From NCBI GenBank assembly GCA_963792385.1, contig CAWBVZ010000012.1, forward strand, positions 1,302,001-1,366,000: a stretch of DNA of 64,000 nt, read 5' to 3'. Position 1 is the stretch's first letter, and each line of letters starts with the position of its first letter. Of the stretch, positions 34,349-46,713 are shown one piece after another. The notes beneath the pieces are model-generated. The model did no database searches and was not told the origin of the DNA. It saw only the letters and a list, made by a program, of their open reading frames with translations. The translations under genes and the position numbers were made by a program. The DNA is from DASSUW01 sp963792385. GTDB taxonomy: Bacteria > Actinomycetota > Thermoleophilia > Solirubrobacterales > Solirubrobacteraceae.

Positions 34349-34465
34349 GAGCGGCCTCCTCGGAGGGTTCTTCGTGGGCGGGCTCGACCACGATCCGCGA
34401 TCGCGCCAACGAATCGCCAACGACCCGCCAACGAAATCCCGCCGAGGCGTGTGGTGCGGTCCTGT

Positions 34466-37333
34466 ATGACTGCGCTGATGGAGGAGCGAGTCACGTTCGG
34501 ACTCCTGGGCACGCTCGAGGCGCACCGCGACCGCGAGCCGCTCGTGCTCGGCGCCGGCAAGCCGCGTGCGGTGCTCGCCATGCTCCTGCTGCGCGCGAAC
34601 GACGTCGTCGCGACCGACCGCCTGATCGAGGACCTGTGGGCGGGGAGGCCGCCGCCGACCGCCGCGGCGGCGCTCCAGAACCACATCGCGCAGCTGCGCA
34701 GGGTCCTCGGCACGAGCGGCGGGGAGCTCCTCAGCACGCAGCCGGCCGGGTATCGCCTTGCCGTGGGTCCCGGCCGGCTCGACGCCGAGCGCTTCGACGC
34801 CCTCTGCCGCGACGGCCGTGAGGCGCTCGCCGGCGGCCGAGCGCGACACGCGGCCTCGGCGCTGCGCGAGGCGCTTGCACTGTGGCGCGGCCCGCCGCTG
34901 GCGGACTTCACCTACGAGCCGTGGGCGCAGGCCGCGATCGCCCGACTCGACGAGCTCCGGCTTGCAGCGCTCGAGCAGCGGATCGAGGCGGACCTCGCGC
35001 TCGCCCGGCACGCAGAGCTCGTCGGCGAGCTCGAGGCGATCGTCCCCGAGCACCCGTTGCGCGAGCGGCTTCGCGGTCAGCTCATGCTCGCGCTCTACCG
35101 CTCCGGCCGACAGGCGGAGGCACTGGACGTCTACCGCGATACGCGGCGTGCGCTCGTGGAGGAGCTCGGGCTCGAGCCGGGCCCGGAGCTGCGAGAGCTC
35201 CACGGCGCGATCCTCGACCACGCGTCGTCGCTGGCGATCACCGCGCCGCCCTCGCCGGCTCCGCGCGTGAGCCTCCCCGTGGCTCCGACTCCCCTGATCG
35301 GGCGCGAAGGCGAGCTCGCCGAGGTGAGGGAGATGCTGGCCCGGCCGGACATCCGCCTGCTCACCCTCACCGGCCCGGGCGGGACGGGGAAGACGCGCCT
35401 CGCGCTCGCGCTCGCCGGAGCCGTGGCCGAGGCGTTCCCGGACGGCGTCGTCTTCGTCGACCTCGCTCCACTCACCGACCCCGCGCTCGTCGCGTCGAGC
35501 ATCACGCACGCGCTCGGCGTCAAGGAGAGCGCCGGCGAAGGCCTGCCCGCCACGCTCGCCGCCCACCTGCGCGACCGGAAGCTGCTCCTCCTCCTCGACA
35601 ACTTCGAGCAGCTTCTCGCCGCGGCGCCGCTCGTGGCTGAGCTGCTCTCCACCTGCCCGCAGTTGAAGGTACTCGCGACGACGAGGGAGGCGCTGCGCCT
35701 GTCGGCCGAGCACGAATACCCGGTGCCGCCGCTTCGCGTGCCCGATCCGGACGGCCTGCCCGAGCTCGCGGAGCTCCCGCACTACGAAGGCGTCGCGCTG
35801 TTCGTGGCGCGCGCGCAGGCCGTGCGGCCCGACTTCGCGCTGACGCCCGAGAACGCGCGTGCTGTGGCCGAGATCTGCGTGCGGCTGGACGGCCTGCCGC
35901 TCGCGATCGAGCTCGCGGCCGCGCGCAGCCGGCTCCTCGCGCCGGACGCGATCCTGAAACGGCTCGAACGCCGCCTCGAGCTCCTGACCGGCGGGGCGCG
36001 CGACCTCCCGGTTCGCCAGCAGACCCTCGCCGGGGCGATCGACTGGAGTCACAGCCTGCTGGACGAGGGCGATCAGCAGCGCTTCGCCAGGCTCGCCGTC
36101 TTCTCCGGCGGCATCGACCTGGAGGCGGCCGCCGCCGTCTGCACGCTCGGCGGCGGCCCCGACCCGGAGGTGCTCGACGGCCTCACGTCGCTCGCGGACA
36201 AGAGCCTCCTGCGACCGGTCGAGGCGTCCGGCGGCGAGCCGCGGTTCGGGATGCTCGAGACGCTACGCGAGTACGCGTTGGAACGGCTGCAGGTACGCGG
36301 CGAGCAGGACGCGGCGCGGCGCGCCCACGCCGGCTGGTACCTCGACTTCGCGGAGCGGGCGGAGCCGCATGTGCTGGCCGGGCCTGACGAGGTCGCGTGG
36401 ATCGACCGTGTTGAGCGCGAGCACGACAATGTCCGCGCCGCGCTCGCGTGGGCCGTCGCGGAGGGCGAGACCGGCGTCGCGCTCCGGTTGGCGACCGCCG
36501 TCGCCCGCTTCTGGCACCTCCGCGGCCACTTCACCGAAGGCAGGCAGTGGCTCGCTGACGCGATCCGGGCGGCACCTGCCGCCGAGCCCGAGCTGCGCGC
36601 CCGCGCGTACGCGGGCGCGGCGACGCTGGCCCGCATCCAGGGCGACTACACGAGCGCGCGCGCCCTGCTCGAGGGTGCGCTTGGCGCGTACCGCGATGCG
36701 GGCCACCGCAAAGGGATCGGCCGGACGCTGAGCAACCTGGGCGGGATCGCCGTGGACGAGGGCGAGCTCGACCAAGCTCGCGACCTGCACGAGCAGGGTG
36801 TCGAGCTCCTGCGCCGGCTCGGCGACGAGCACGAGCTGGCCGGCGCCCTGGACAACCTCGCCGACCTCGCCCTGAACACCGGCGACTACGCGCGTGCAGC
36901 CACCGTCTCGGAGGAGGCGCTCGAGCTTTACCGCCGGGGCGGATCCGAGGGCGCCGTGACCGTCGCCCTGTTCAACCTGGCGCTCGCCGCGATGCATGAG
37001 GGCCGCGACGACGACGCGCGCCCGCTCTTCTGTGAGAGCCTCGCCGGCTCGCAGGTGCTGGGGGACCTCGAGGGCACGATCTACTGCCTGGAAGCACTCG
37101 CCGCGCTCGGCGCGCGGCACGGCCGGGCCGAGGAGGCAGCGCACGTGCTCGGCGCCGCCGGAGTGCTCGCCCGCACCCGTGGCGTGACGCTGACGCCGTT
37201 CGAGCGCGACCTGCATGAGCGGACCGTCGAGGCGCTCGACGTCGCGCTCGGCGGTGAGCGCCTTGCCGATGCGCGCGCGGTCGGGGCGCGGCTCGACGTC
37301 GAGTCAGCGGTCCGTCAGGCGCTCACTCTCTAG
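34466..37333 (+). CDS. SARP/AfsR-type regulator: OmpR-like wHTH, BTAD, NB-ARC ATPase, TPR
   Basis: The 955-aa regulator contains a winged helix of the Trans_reg_C type (~1-95: FGLLGTLEAHRDREPLVLGA). A bacterial transcriptional activation domain follows (~100-245, ending EELGLEPGPELRELHGAILD). The NB-ARC/AAA ATPase has Walker A TLTGPGGTGKTRLALAL and Walker B LLLLLDNFEQLL, with CVRLDGLPLAIELAAARSRL as the GxP helix. The C-terminal ~300 residues are TPR-like. This is AfsR architecture, an ATP-dependent activator whose repeats sense a signal. The start is the ATG at 34466; an ATG at 34478 also fits. An open frame from 33644 is not used because it crosses the secreted gene. Likely target is unknown; no biosynthetic cluster is adjacent. 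Confidence 0.92.
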   Translation: MTALMEERVTFGLLGTLEAHRDREPLVLGAGKPRAVLAMLLLRANDVVATDRLIEDLWAGRPPPTAAAALQNHIAQLRRVLGTSGGELLSTQPAGYRLAVGPGRLDAERFDALCRDGREALAGGRARHAASALREALALWRGPPLADFTYEPWAQAAIARLDELRLAALEQRIEADLALARHAELVGELEAIVPEHPLRERLRGQLMLALYRSGRQAEALDVYRDTRRALVEELGLEPGPELRELHGAILDHASSLAITAPPSPAPRVSLPVAPTPLIGREGELAEVREMLARPDIRLLTLTGPGGTGKTRLALALAGAVAEAFPDGVVFVDLAPLTDPALVASSITHALGVKESAGEGLPATLAAHLRDRKLLLLLDNFEQLLAAAPLVAELLSTCPQLKVLATTREALRLSAEHEYPVPPLRVPDPDGLPELAELPHYEGVALFVARAQAVRPDFALTPENARAVAEICVRLDGLPLAIELAAARSRLLAPDAILKRLERRLELLTGGARDLPVRQQTLAGAIDWSHSLLDEGDQQRFARLAVFSGGIDLEAAAAVCTLGGGPDPEVLDGLTSLADKSLLRPVEASGGEPRFGMLETLREYALERLQVRGEQDAARRAHAGWYLDFAERAEPHVLAGPDEVAWIDRVEREHDNVRAALAWAVAEGETGVALRLATAVARFWHLRGHFTEGRQWLADAIRAAPAAEPELRARAYAGAATLARIQGDYTSARALLEGALGAYRDAGHRKGIGRTLSNLGGIAVDEGELDQARDLHEQGVELLRRLGDEHELAGALDNLADLALNTGDYARAATVSEEALELYRRGGSEGAVTVALFNLALAAMHEGRDDDARPLFCESLAGSQVLGDLEGTIYCLEALAALGARHGRAEEAAHVLGAAGVLARTRGVTLTPFERDLHERTVEALDVALGGERLADARAVGARLDVESAVRQALTL

Positions 37334-37370
37334 CCCCGCGGCCGTCCGGCCGGCCGACGAGACCGGTCAG

Positions 37371-37419
37371 GAATCGAGAAGCGCCGGTCCCGAGCCGCAC
37401 CTAGAGTGATCGCTATGGA
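37371..37419 (+). repeat. Leader repeat, copy 1 (copy 2 at 40430-40479)
   Basis: About 49 bases ending at the start of the truncated VOC gene closely match 40430-40479, which spans the end of the AraC gene and the start of the second VOC gene. Shared blocks include GAATCGAG, AGCG, CGGT, CGAGCCG, ACCTAG and the ATGGA start. In copy 2 the DNA codes for the AraC C-terminus; copy 1 looks like a leftover of a similar AraC end. Confidence 0.55.
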
Positions 37420-37585
37420 GATCAAGACGGTGCTACATCCAGTGTCCGACCTGGCGAAGTCCAAGGCGGTGACCGCCGCGGGTGCCACCGTGAAGGAGCC
37501 CGCGCACGACGTCGGCGGCGGCCGCCTGGTGGCCACGGTCACCGACCCCGACGGCAACGTCCTCGGGCTGCTCCAGGACAGCTGA
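37415..37585 (+). pseudogene. VOC protein with central in-frame deletion (56 aa)
   Basis: The 56-aa frame begins MEIKTVLHPVSDLAKSKA, the first strand and helix of a VOC module. It jumps directly to VTAAGATVKEPAHDVGGGRL and TVTDPDGNVLGLLQDS, the end of the second half. Normal relatives are ~115 aa, so roughly half the protein is missing without loss of frame, leaving too little to form the metal site. It lies 4 bp before the UvrA-like gene. A translational leader role for the remnant is possible; catalytic activity is not. Confidence 0.6.
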
Positions 37586-37589
37586 GTAC

Positions 37590-39983
<2,394 letters not shown>

Positions 39984-39995
39984 TCGAGCCCTGGC

Positions 39996-40465
<470 letters not shown>

Positions 40466-40469
<4 letters not shown>

Positions 40470-40885
40470 CCGCCATGGACCTCACCATTCACTCGAGCTT
40501 TCTTCCGCACGACGACCCGGACGCAGCGCTGGCCTTCTATCGCGACGCCCTCGGCTTCGAGGTCCGCAACGACGTCGAGTACGGCGGGATGCACTGGATC
40601 ACCGTCGGCCCCTCCAACCAGCCCGACACGTCGATCGTCCTGCACCCGCCGGCCGCCAACCCCGGCATCACCGACGACGAGCGCCGCACCATCGCCGAGA
40701 TGATGGCCAAGGGCACCTACGGCGGCGTCAACCTGGCCACCGCCGATCTCGACGGCACCTTCGCGCGGCTGCAGGCCAGCGGCGCCGAGGTCGTCCAGGA
40801 GCCGATCGACCAGCCGTACGGCGTTCGTGACTGCGCCTTCCGCGACCCCGCGGGCAACCTGCTCCGCATCCAAGAGCTGCGCTGA
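40466..40885 (+). CDS. VOC family protein (bleomycin resistance/glyoxalase-like)
   Basis: The 139-aa protein is a complete two-module VOC protein: MDLTIHSSFLPHDDPDAALA and FYRDALGFEVRNDVEYG, then GVNLATADLDGTFARLQASG and VRDCAFRDPAGNLLRIQEL, with the metal-ligand Glu in the last strand. The ATG overlapping the AraC stop (ATGA) is chosen; the ATG at 40475 is an alternative. Together with AraC and the UvrA-like gene it forms an apparent resistance module. Confidence 0.9.
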
Positions 40886-40895
40886 GCCGCGTAGG

Positions 40896-42869
40896 TCAAT
40901 CGCCGCGATCGCGTGCGAACACGAGCAGGCCGTTGGCCGGAATCGTGATCTCCGCCGAGTGCGGCAGGCCATGCATCGGCGGGCCGCCGGCCGTGATGCC
41001 ACCCGGGTTGCCCTGCGCCCACGGGTTGGCGAAGTGGTCGTAGAGGTCGCTGTTGAAGACCTCGTGCCAGTCGCCGGGCCGCGGGAAGCCGAGCGCATAG
41101 CTGTGGTCGTAGAACGTGGACTCGCGGAGGCTGACGACGACCACGACGTCACGGCCGGCGCCGGGGACCCAGCGGTTGAACGCGAGCACGCGGTTGGCGT
41201 GGTCGGTCGCGAAGACGGCAATCGGGTCGGCGCGTAGCGCGGGGTGGCGGTGCCGTAACGCGATCAGGTCGCGCGTGAAGCGGTGGAAGTCGGCCATGTG
41301 GCGGTCCTCGCCCTCGAGGCCGTCCCACCAGATCAGGTCCTCGCCGCGGTTCGGATTGTCCGACCACAGCTTGTCCTCGAGGAACTCCTGGCCCATGAAG
41401 AGCATCGGCACTCCCGGGGCGGTCAGCAGCAGGCCGGTCGCCACGCGCGCGCGGCTGCGGGCGTACCAGGAGCGCGAGTTGGTCGAGTCGGCCAGGCGGG
41501 CGATCCGTGGCTTTCGATGGTCGCCGTCGGCGTCCAGGATCAGGTCGTGGTTCTCGATGCAGTTGTACGCCTGCCACGCGAACGGCAGGTTCCACGGACG
41601 CTCCAGCCCGCGCCGCAGGCGCCCGAGGTCGACAGGTGCGCCCGCGCCGGCCGCGACCTGCTCGAGCACCCCGCGAACGCCGTCGCGCAGCTCGTCGGCG
41701 TACCCGAGGTCGAATCCCATGCCGTCGGGCGGGCGCCACACGCCGAGCCACGGCTGCTCGCCCCAGTACTCCGCGATCAGCGCCGCCGCCGGCTTGTCGT
41801 AGCGCAGCGTCTGGGTCAGGTCCTGGCAGAACGACCACCCGCCCTTGGCGTCGATCACGCTGACCTCGTCGAAGCGCACGCCGTCGGCGTGGTACTCGTC
41901 GAGGAACATCTTCGCGTTGCCGATCAGGAACGCGCGCACGTCGGGGCGGTCGAATGCGAACACGCGCCCGCCCGCCCACTCCTCGCCGGAGAAGTACAGG
42001 CTGTTGCGGCCGTCCGGGGCCTCGGGGAAGTCGAAGTGGTCGATGCTCTGCGCGTCGAATCCGCCGCCGGCGTGGTTGTAGACCACGTCGACGAGCACGG
42101 CGATCCCGTACACGTGGCAGACGTCGACGAACGCCTTCAGCTGGTTGACCTGACCCTCGAGGTGCTCGAGCGTCAGCGGCGCGCATCGCTGCTTCGCGAG
42201 CAGGGCGTTGACGCGCTCCAGATACGGCGGCAGGTCGGCCGGGTCGACGCCGTAGTCCATCTCCGGCGAGAAGATGTCGGTGCCGTTGTAGCCGAGGCTC
42301 CACTCGCCGGCGAACTCGACGACGGGCAGCGGCTGGAGGGCGTTGACGCCGAGGTCGGCGAGGTACTCGACCCGGTCGAGCGCGTCCAGGAACTTCGCCA
42401 CGCGCCCGGGCCTGCGGTCGCGGCCGGCGTCGTCGCGCGCGAAGAACCGGCCGACGTGGAACTGGTAGACGACGAGGTCGTTGAACGCCGGCGGCCGGAA
42501 GCCTGCGTCGTGCCACGGGTACGAGCCCGGGTCGCGCACGATGCAGTCGCAGTCGGGGTAGTCGTACAGCTCGAGCTCGCGCGCCCACGGGTCGCGCTTC
42601 AGTCCCGAGCCACCCGGTCCGACGACGAAGAACCGGTACTTGCTGCCGTCGACCACGTCTTCGAAGAACCCGGTCCAGTGGCCGGTGGCCGGGTCCTTGA
42701 CGAGCTCGTCCTGAGGCCGGGGCTGATACTCGTCCGCGCCGCCGAGAGCGACGTACACGTGCGTCGCGCGCGGTGCCCAGACGCGGAACGTCGCGCCGTC
42801 GCCGATCAGGTTCGCACCCATCGGCGTCGACGGGGCGATGTGCGTCTGCGCTGCGGTCAGAGCGACCAA
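40896..42869 (-). CDS. GH13 alpha-amylase-superfamily enzyme with N-terminal CBM48
   Basis: The 657-aa protein has a CBM48 beta-sandwich (~20-115, GDGATFRVWAPRATHVYVAL), a (beta/alpha)8 barrel and a C-terminal beta domain. GH13 regions are visible: LVDVVYNHAG (region I), ADGVRFDEVSVI with the nucleophile Asp (region II), AALIAEYWGE with the acid Glu (region III) and NCIENHDLIL with the stabilising Asp (region IV). Order and length resemble branching enzymes and trehalohydrolases; the exact specificity is not resolvable. No signal peptide, so it should act on intracellular glucan. Its start overlaps the upstream small gene by 13 bp. Confidence 0.92.
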   Translation of the reverse strand: MVALTAAQTHIAPSTPMGANLIGDGATFRVWAPRATHVYVALGGADEYQPRPQDELVKDPATGHWTGFFEDVVDGSKYRFFVVGPGGSGLKRDPWARELELYDYPDCDCIVRDPGSYPWHDAGFRPPAFNDLVVYQFHVGRFFARDDAGRDRRPGRVAKFLDALDRVEYLADLGVNALQPLPVVEFAGEWSLGYNGTDIFSPEMDYGVDPADLPPYLERVNALLAKQRCAPLTLEHLEGQVNQLKAFVDVCHVYGIAVLVDVVYNHAGGGFDAQSIDHFDFPEAPDGRNSLYFSGEEWAGGRVFAFDRPDVRAFLIGNAKMFLDEYHADGVRFDEVSVIDAKGGWSFCQDLTQTLRYDKPAAALIAEYWGEQPWLGVWRPPDGMGFDLGYADELRDGVRGVLEQVAAGAGAPVDLGRLRRGLERPWNLPFAWQAYNCIENHDLILDADGDHRKPRIARLADSTNSRSWYARSRARVATGLLLTAPGVPMLFMGQEFLEDKLWSDNPNRGEDLIWWDGLEGEDRHMADFHRFTRDLIALRHRHPALRADPIAVFATDHANRVLAFNRWVPGAGRDVVVVVSLRESTFYDHSYALGFPRPGDWHEVFNSDLYDHFANPWAQGNPGGITAGGPPMHGLPHSAEITIPANGLLVFARDRGD

Positions 42870-43084
42870 GCGGTGCGCGGCCTGCCGCCGGTGGTACTCG
42901 GCACGGTCACCTGCTTCACCACGTGGCCCTGGTCGGCGAGCGCCGCGCAGGCAGTCGCCATCCGCTCTTCACGCACTCCTGGCCAGCAGGCGATCAAGCC
43001 TGGGCTGTCCGGGCTGCTGACCAACCGCGCCTGCATCGCTCGGAGCAGCTCCGCCAGCGTTTCCTCGCTGAATTCGTGACGCAT
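42857..43084 (-). CDS. Small hypothetical protein, 75 aa
   Basis: It begins MRHEFSEETLAELLRAMQAR with an amphipathic helix and continues LIACWPGVREERMATACAAL. Its stop lies 13 bp inside the GH13 gene, suggesting translational coupling. Composition is protein-like rather than shadow. No family recognised. Confidence 0.5.
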   Translation of the reverse strand: MRHEFSEETLAELLRAMQARLVSSPDSPGLIACWPGVREERMATACAALADQGHVVKQVTVPSTTGGRPRTAWSL

Positions 43085-43129
43085 GTGTCTCGCCTTCCTG
43101 CACGGACGATAAGCCGTGCAAGCTCGAAT

Positions 43130-43330
43130 TTACCGCCGCATCGTCGCGCCCATGTCGGCGACTGCGCGCGCCAGCGCGTGGAGCTCCGCCGGGCGCCACT
43201 GGAGGCTCGCCGCTGCGGCCGGCGCGTAGCCCATCGCCTGCAGCGTGCCGCACCGCCAGCAGCTGATCTCTTGGCGTGCCATGGGTCCGTTGCACGAACT
43301 GCATAGCCGCGGGAACTGACGATCGTGCAT
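43130..43330 (-). CDS. Small zinc-ribbon protein, 66 aa
   Basis: MHDRQFPRLCSSCNGPMARQ is followed by EISCWRCGTLQAMGY, giving two CxxC pairs separated by 11 residues, a zinc ribbon. The remaining ~30 residues form a helix. Such proteins may bind nucleic acid or regulate a neighbour. It is 45 bp upstream of the 75-aa gene on the same strand, so the two plus the GH13 gene may form one unit. Function unknown. Confidence 0.65.
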   Translation of the reverse strand: MHDRQFPRLCSSCNGPMARQEISCWRCGTLQAMGYAPAAAASLQWRPAELHALARAVADMGATMRR

Positions 43331-43525
43331 GTCTCAGAGCTCCTCGGTGGTGCTCTGTGGAAGGACGGCTCTTCCGTCGCTGGGGACGAAACTGTCCGTG
43401 AAGGTCGCCGTGCGGCTGCTGAACCGGCGGTGCTCTGCGCGAAGTGGCTTCGCAGGAGCGGTGAAAAGGCCCTGTACGACCAGTCTAGTCGCTCCACCTG
43501 CGGCGACCGTGGCAAGCTGCCGCCC

Positions 43526-44284
43526 ATGATCGACCTTACGGATCGTGTCGTGCTGATCACCGGCGCGGCGGGAGGGATCGGCGCGGCCACCGCGCGCTCG
43601 GTCGTCGCCGCCGGCGGCTACGTGGTCGTCCACGACTTGCGGACCGGGGGACGCCTCGGCGAGCTGGTGGAGGAGCTGGGCGAGCGGGCGCACGCCGTCG
43701 CCGCCGACCTCGCCGACCCGCGCGCCGCCGGGCCGCTGTGGGCCGAGGCGCTCGCGTGGCGCGGCCGCGTGGACGTGCTCGTCAACAACGCCGGCATCTA
43801 CGAGCCCGCCGATCCCGACGGGGACCTCGACGCCTGGACCGCCGCGTGGGAGCGCACGCTCGCCGTCTGCCTGACGAGCCCGGCGACACTGTGCCGGGAA
43901 GCGATCCGGACGTTCCGCGCACAGGACACCGGCGGGATCGTGGTCAACCTCGCCAGCCGCGCCGCGTTCCGCGGCGAGGACCCGGAGTACTGGCACTACG
44001 CGGCCGCGAAGGCGGGCATCGTCGCCGTCACCAAGACGATCGCGCGCCAGTACGGCCGCGATGGAGTGACCGCGTTCGGCGTCGCCCCGGGCTTCGTCAA
44101 CACGCCGTTCAACGACGCGCTGGTGGAGCGCTACGGCCTCGACTTCTTCGCCCAGGACACCGGGCTCGGCGAGGTGGCCGGCCCGCAGGACCTCGCGAAC
44201 GTGATCGTCTTCCTCGCCTCCGGCCTCGCGCGCCACGCGACGGGCACCACGATCGACGTCAACGGCGCCAGCTATGTCCGCTGA
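43526..44284 (+). CDS. Short-chain dehydrogenase/reductase
   Basis: The 252-aa classical SDR carries TGAAGGIGAA (cofactor), VVHDLRTGG, VNNAGIYEPAD, NLASRAAFRGEDPEYW (catalytic Ser), YAAAK (Tyr/Lys), and APGFVNTPFNDALVE in the substrate loop. The start at 43526 (MIDLTDRVVLITGAAGG) is the standard SDR N-terminus; the frame open upstream is not used. Its end overlaps the aldehyde dehydrogenase start by 11 bp. An alcohol-to-acid route through an aldehyde, via the pair, is plausible inference. Confidence 0.92.
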   Translation: MIDLTDRVVLITGAAGGIGAATARSVVAAGGYVVVHDLRTGGRLGELVEELGERAHAVAADLADPRAAGPLWAEALAWRGRVDVLVNNAGIYEPADPDGDLDAWTAAWERTLAVCLTSPATLCREAIRTFRAQDTGGIVVNLASRAAFRGEDPEYWHYAAAKAGIVAVTKTIARQYGRDGVTAFGVAPGFVNTPFNDALVERYGLDFFAQDTGLGEVAGPQDLANVIVFLASGLARHATGTTIDVNGASYVR

Positions 44285-45674
44285 CGTGCGCCTGCTGATC
44301 GGCGGCGAGTGGCGCGACGGCGCAGGCGGTCGGCTCGACATCGTCGACCCCGCCACCGCACGCCCGGCCGGCACGGTCGCGCTCGCAGACGCTGGAGACC
44401 TCGACGCGGCGCTGGCCGCGGCGCAGCGCGCGTTCCCCGCGTGGGCGGCGACGCCCGGGCACGACCGCGGCACGATCCTGAAGCGGGCTTCCGCGCTGCT
44501 TCAGGAGCGCGCCGGCGACGTGGCCGGAGCGCTGGCGGTCGAAGGCGGCAAGCTCCCGGCGGAGGCGGCCGGGGAGGTCGGCCGCGCGATCGAGACGTTG
44601 CAGTGGAACGGCGAGGAGGCCGGGCGGATCGAGGGCCGGATCATCCAGGGCCGCGCGCCGGGTGCGCAGCGGCTGTCGGCGCCGGCGCCGCTCGGCGTCG
44701 TGGCCGCGTTCACGGCCTGGAACTTCCCGGCCGTGCTCGCGGCGCGAAAGCTGGGCGCGGCGCTCGCGGCCGGCTGCACCGTGGTCCTCAAGGCGGCCGA
44801 GGAGACGCCGCGGACGGCCGCCGAAGTCGTGCGCGCGCTCGCCGACGCAGGCCTGCCGGCGGGTGCGGTGAACCTCGTGTTCGGCGACCCGCCGCGGGTC
44901 TCCGAGCACCTGATCGGCGCGCCAGAGGTACGGGCGGTCACGTTCACCGGCTCGACCGCGGTCGGGCGGATCATCGCCGCCCTCGCCGCCGGCGGCCTCA
45001 AGCGCTGCGTGCTCGAGCTCGGCGGCCACGCGCCCGTGATCGTGGCGCAGGACGCCGACATCGACCTCGCCGTGAGCGCGACGCTGCCGGCGAAGTTCGG
45101 CTCCGCCGGCCAGTCGTGCGTGGCGCCGAGCCGGTACTACGTGCACGCCGACCGCTACGAGGCGTTCGCCGACGCGTTCACGGCCGCCGCGCGCGAGCTG
45201 CCGATCGGCCCGGTGATCACGCCCCGGCGGCTGGACGCGATGGATCGCTTGATCGCCGATGCGGTCGCGCGCGGCGCGCGCGTGCTGTGCGGCGGCGAGC
45301 GGACGGGCGGCGACGGCTACTTCTTCCCTCCGACCGTGCTCGCCGACGTCCCCGACGACGCCGAGGTGGCGCAGGAGGAGCCGTTCGGGCCGGTCGCCGC
45401 GCTCGCGCCGTTCACGGACCTCGACGACGCCGTCGCGCGCGCCAACGGCACCGCGTACGCGTTCGCGGCGTACCTGTTCACCGACTCGGCGCGCACGTGC
45501 GACCGCGTGCTGGCCACGGTGCGCGCGAGCAACATCGGCGTCAACCAGATGGCGCCCGCGATGCCAGATGCGCCGACGGGCGGCCTCCAGGACAGCGGCT
45601 ACGGCTACGAGGGCGGGCGCGACGGCATCCACGCCTTCCAGCACTTCCGGCTGATCAGCCAGGCTGCCGGATGA
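44274..45674 (+). CDS. NAD(P)-dependent aldehyde dehydrogenase
   Basis: The 466-aa enzyme belongs to the aldehyde dehydrogenase superfamily. AFTAWNFPAVLAARKLGAAL contains the oxyanion Asn, VTFTGSTAVGR is the Rossmann turn, CVLELGGHAPVIV carries the general-base Glu, and FGSAGQSCVAPSRYYV the nucleophile Cys. Closest in style to succinate-semialdehyde or betaine-aldehyde types. It is coupled to the SDR upstream and converges with the aminotransferase (20-bp overlap). Substrate unknown. Confidence 0.93.
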   Translation: MSADVRLLIGGEWRDGAGGRLDIVDPATARPAGTVALADAGDLDAALAAAQRAFPAWAATPGHDRGTILKRASALLQERAGDVAGALAVEGGKLPAEAAGEVGRAIETLQWNGEEAGRIEGRIIQGRAPGAQRLSAPAPLGVVAAFTAWNFPAVLAARKLGAALAAGCTVVLKAAEETPRTAAEVVRALADAGLPAGAVNLVFGDPPRVSEHLIGAPEVRAVTFTGSTAVGRIIAALAAGGLKRCVLELGGHAPVIVAQDADIDLAVSATLPAKFGSAGQSCVAPSRYYVHADRYEAFADAFTAAARELPIGPVITPRRLDAMDRLIADAVARGARVLCGGERTGGDGYFFPPTVLADVPDDAEVAQEEPFGPVAALAPFTDLDDAVARANGTAYAFAAYLFTDSARTCDRVLATVRASNIGVNQMAPAMPDAPTGGLQDSGYGYEGGRDGIHAFQHFRLISQAAG

Positions 45675-46713
45675 GGGCGGCGAGCCGCTGCGCGCCCTCG
45701 TGGATCTCGTCCACCGACGGGTAGCTGAACGACAGCCGCGCGCTCCGCTCGCCTCCTGGGCCGGGGTAGAAGCCGGCGCCCGGGACGATCGGCACACCGG
45801 CCGCAGCGGCGCGCTCGGCGAGCCGCGCGGCAGAGCCCTCGGCCAGCTCCAGCCACAGGAAGTAGCCGCCGTCGGGGCGCGTCCACGTCGCGTGGTCGCG
45901 CAGCTCGGCGTCGAACACCGCGAGCAGCGCGTCGCGGCGCGGCCGCAGCGCCGCCTTCAGATCCGCGAGGTGCGGCTCGAGCTGACCGGCGGCGAGGAAC
46001 TCGTACAGCTGCGCCTGGGCGAGCAGCGGCGGCGACACGTAGGTCGCCGTGACGAGCGCCTCGATCGGCGCCACCATGCCCTCGGGCAGCACGAGGTAGC
46101 CGACTCGCAGCCCGGGCGCGACGCTCTTGGAGAACGAGGACATCAGCACGGCCAGCTCGTCCGCGCCGCGGTCGCGCAGCAGCCGGTGCAGGTGCGGCTC
46201 CGGCTCGCCGTCGAACCGCAGCAGGCCGTAGGGGTCGTCCTCGATCACCGTCAGCTGCTCCGCGACGATGCGGTCCGCGAGCGCCTCGCGCTCGCGCAAG
46301 GTCAGCGTGCGTCCGGTCGGGTTGTGGAACGTCGGCATCGCGTACGCGAGCCGCGCGGGCGGCTCGGTGACGGCCTCGGCCCCCGCTGCGCGCAGCAGGT
46401 GCAGCGTCCGGTCGTACGTCGGCGAGTCGACGAGCGCCCGGCCGCCGCCTGCGAGCAGGTGGCGGATCAGGAAGCTGAGCCCGATCAGCGAGCCAGGCGT
46501 CACCACGACCCGCTCCGTGGCCACGCCGTGGCGTGCCGCGATCCACTCGCGCAGCGGCCCGAAGCCGGCCGGCGCCCCGTAGTTGAGCGCCACGCGGCCG
46601 TGCCGCTCGATCGCGCGCCGCGACGCCTCGGCGAGTTGCTCGATCGGCAGCAGGTCCGGCGACGGGATCCCGCGGGCGAACGAGATCGCGCCGGCCGCGG
46701 GAAGGACGCTCAC
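45655..46713 (-). CDS. PLP-dependent aminotransferase, class I/II (2-aminoadipate type)
   Basis: The 352-aa enzyme has the fold-type I signature: MPTFHNPTGRTLTLRERE, IVIEDDPY-like TVIEDDPYGLLRF with the PLP-pyridine Asp, and the Schiff-base Lys in MSSFSKSVAPGLRVGYLVLP. The small domain ends with RLSFSYPSVDEIHEGAQRLA, carrying the carboxylate-binding Arg. This matches LysN/2-aminoadipate aminotransferase-like proteins without the GntR domain. Its start overlaps the stop of the upstream hypothetical gene by 4 bp. Confidence 0.92.
   Translation of the reverse strand: MSVLPAAGAISFARGIPSPDLLPIEQLAEASRRAIERHGRVALNYGAPAGFGPLREWIAARHGVATERVVVTPGSLIGLSFLIRHLLAGGGRALVDSPTYDRTLHLLRAAGAEAVTEPPARLAYAMPTFHNPTGRTLTLREREALADRIVAEQLTVIEDDPYGLLRFDGEPEPHLHRLLRDRGADELAVLMSSFSKSVAPGLRVGYLVLPEGMVAPIEALVTATYVSPPLLAQAQLYEFLAAGQLEPHLADLKAALRPRRDALLAVFDAELRDHATWTRPDGGYFLWLELAEGSAARLAERAAAAGVPIVPGAGFYPGPGGERSARLSFSYPSVDEIHEGAQRLAALIRQPG

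Noticed and set aside
41283..43079. A 598-codon plus-strand open frame
   Set aside because: Antisense to the GH13 gene, which carries all four GH13 regions.
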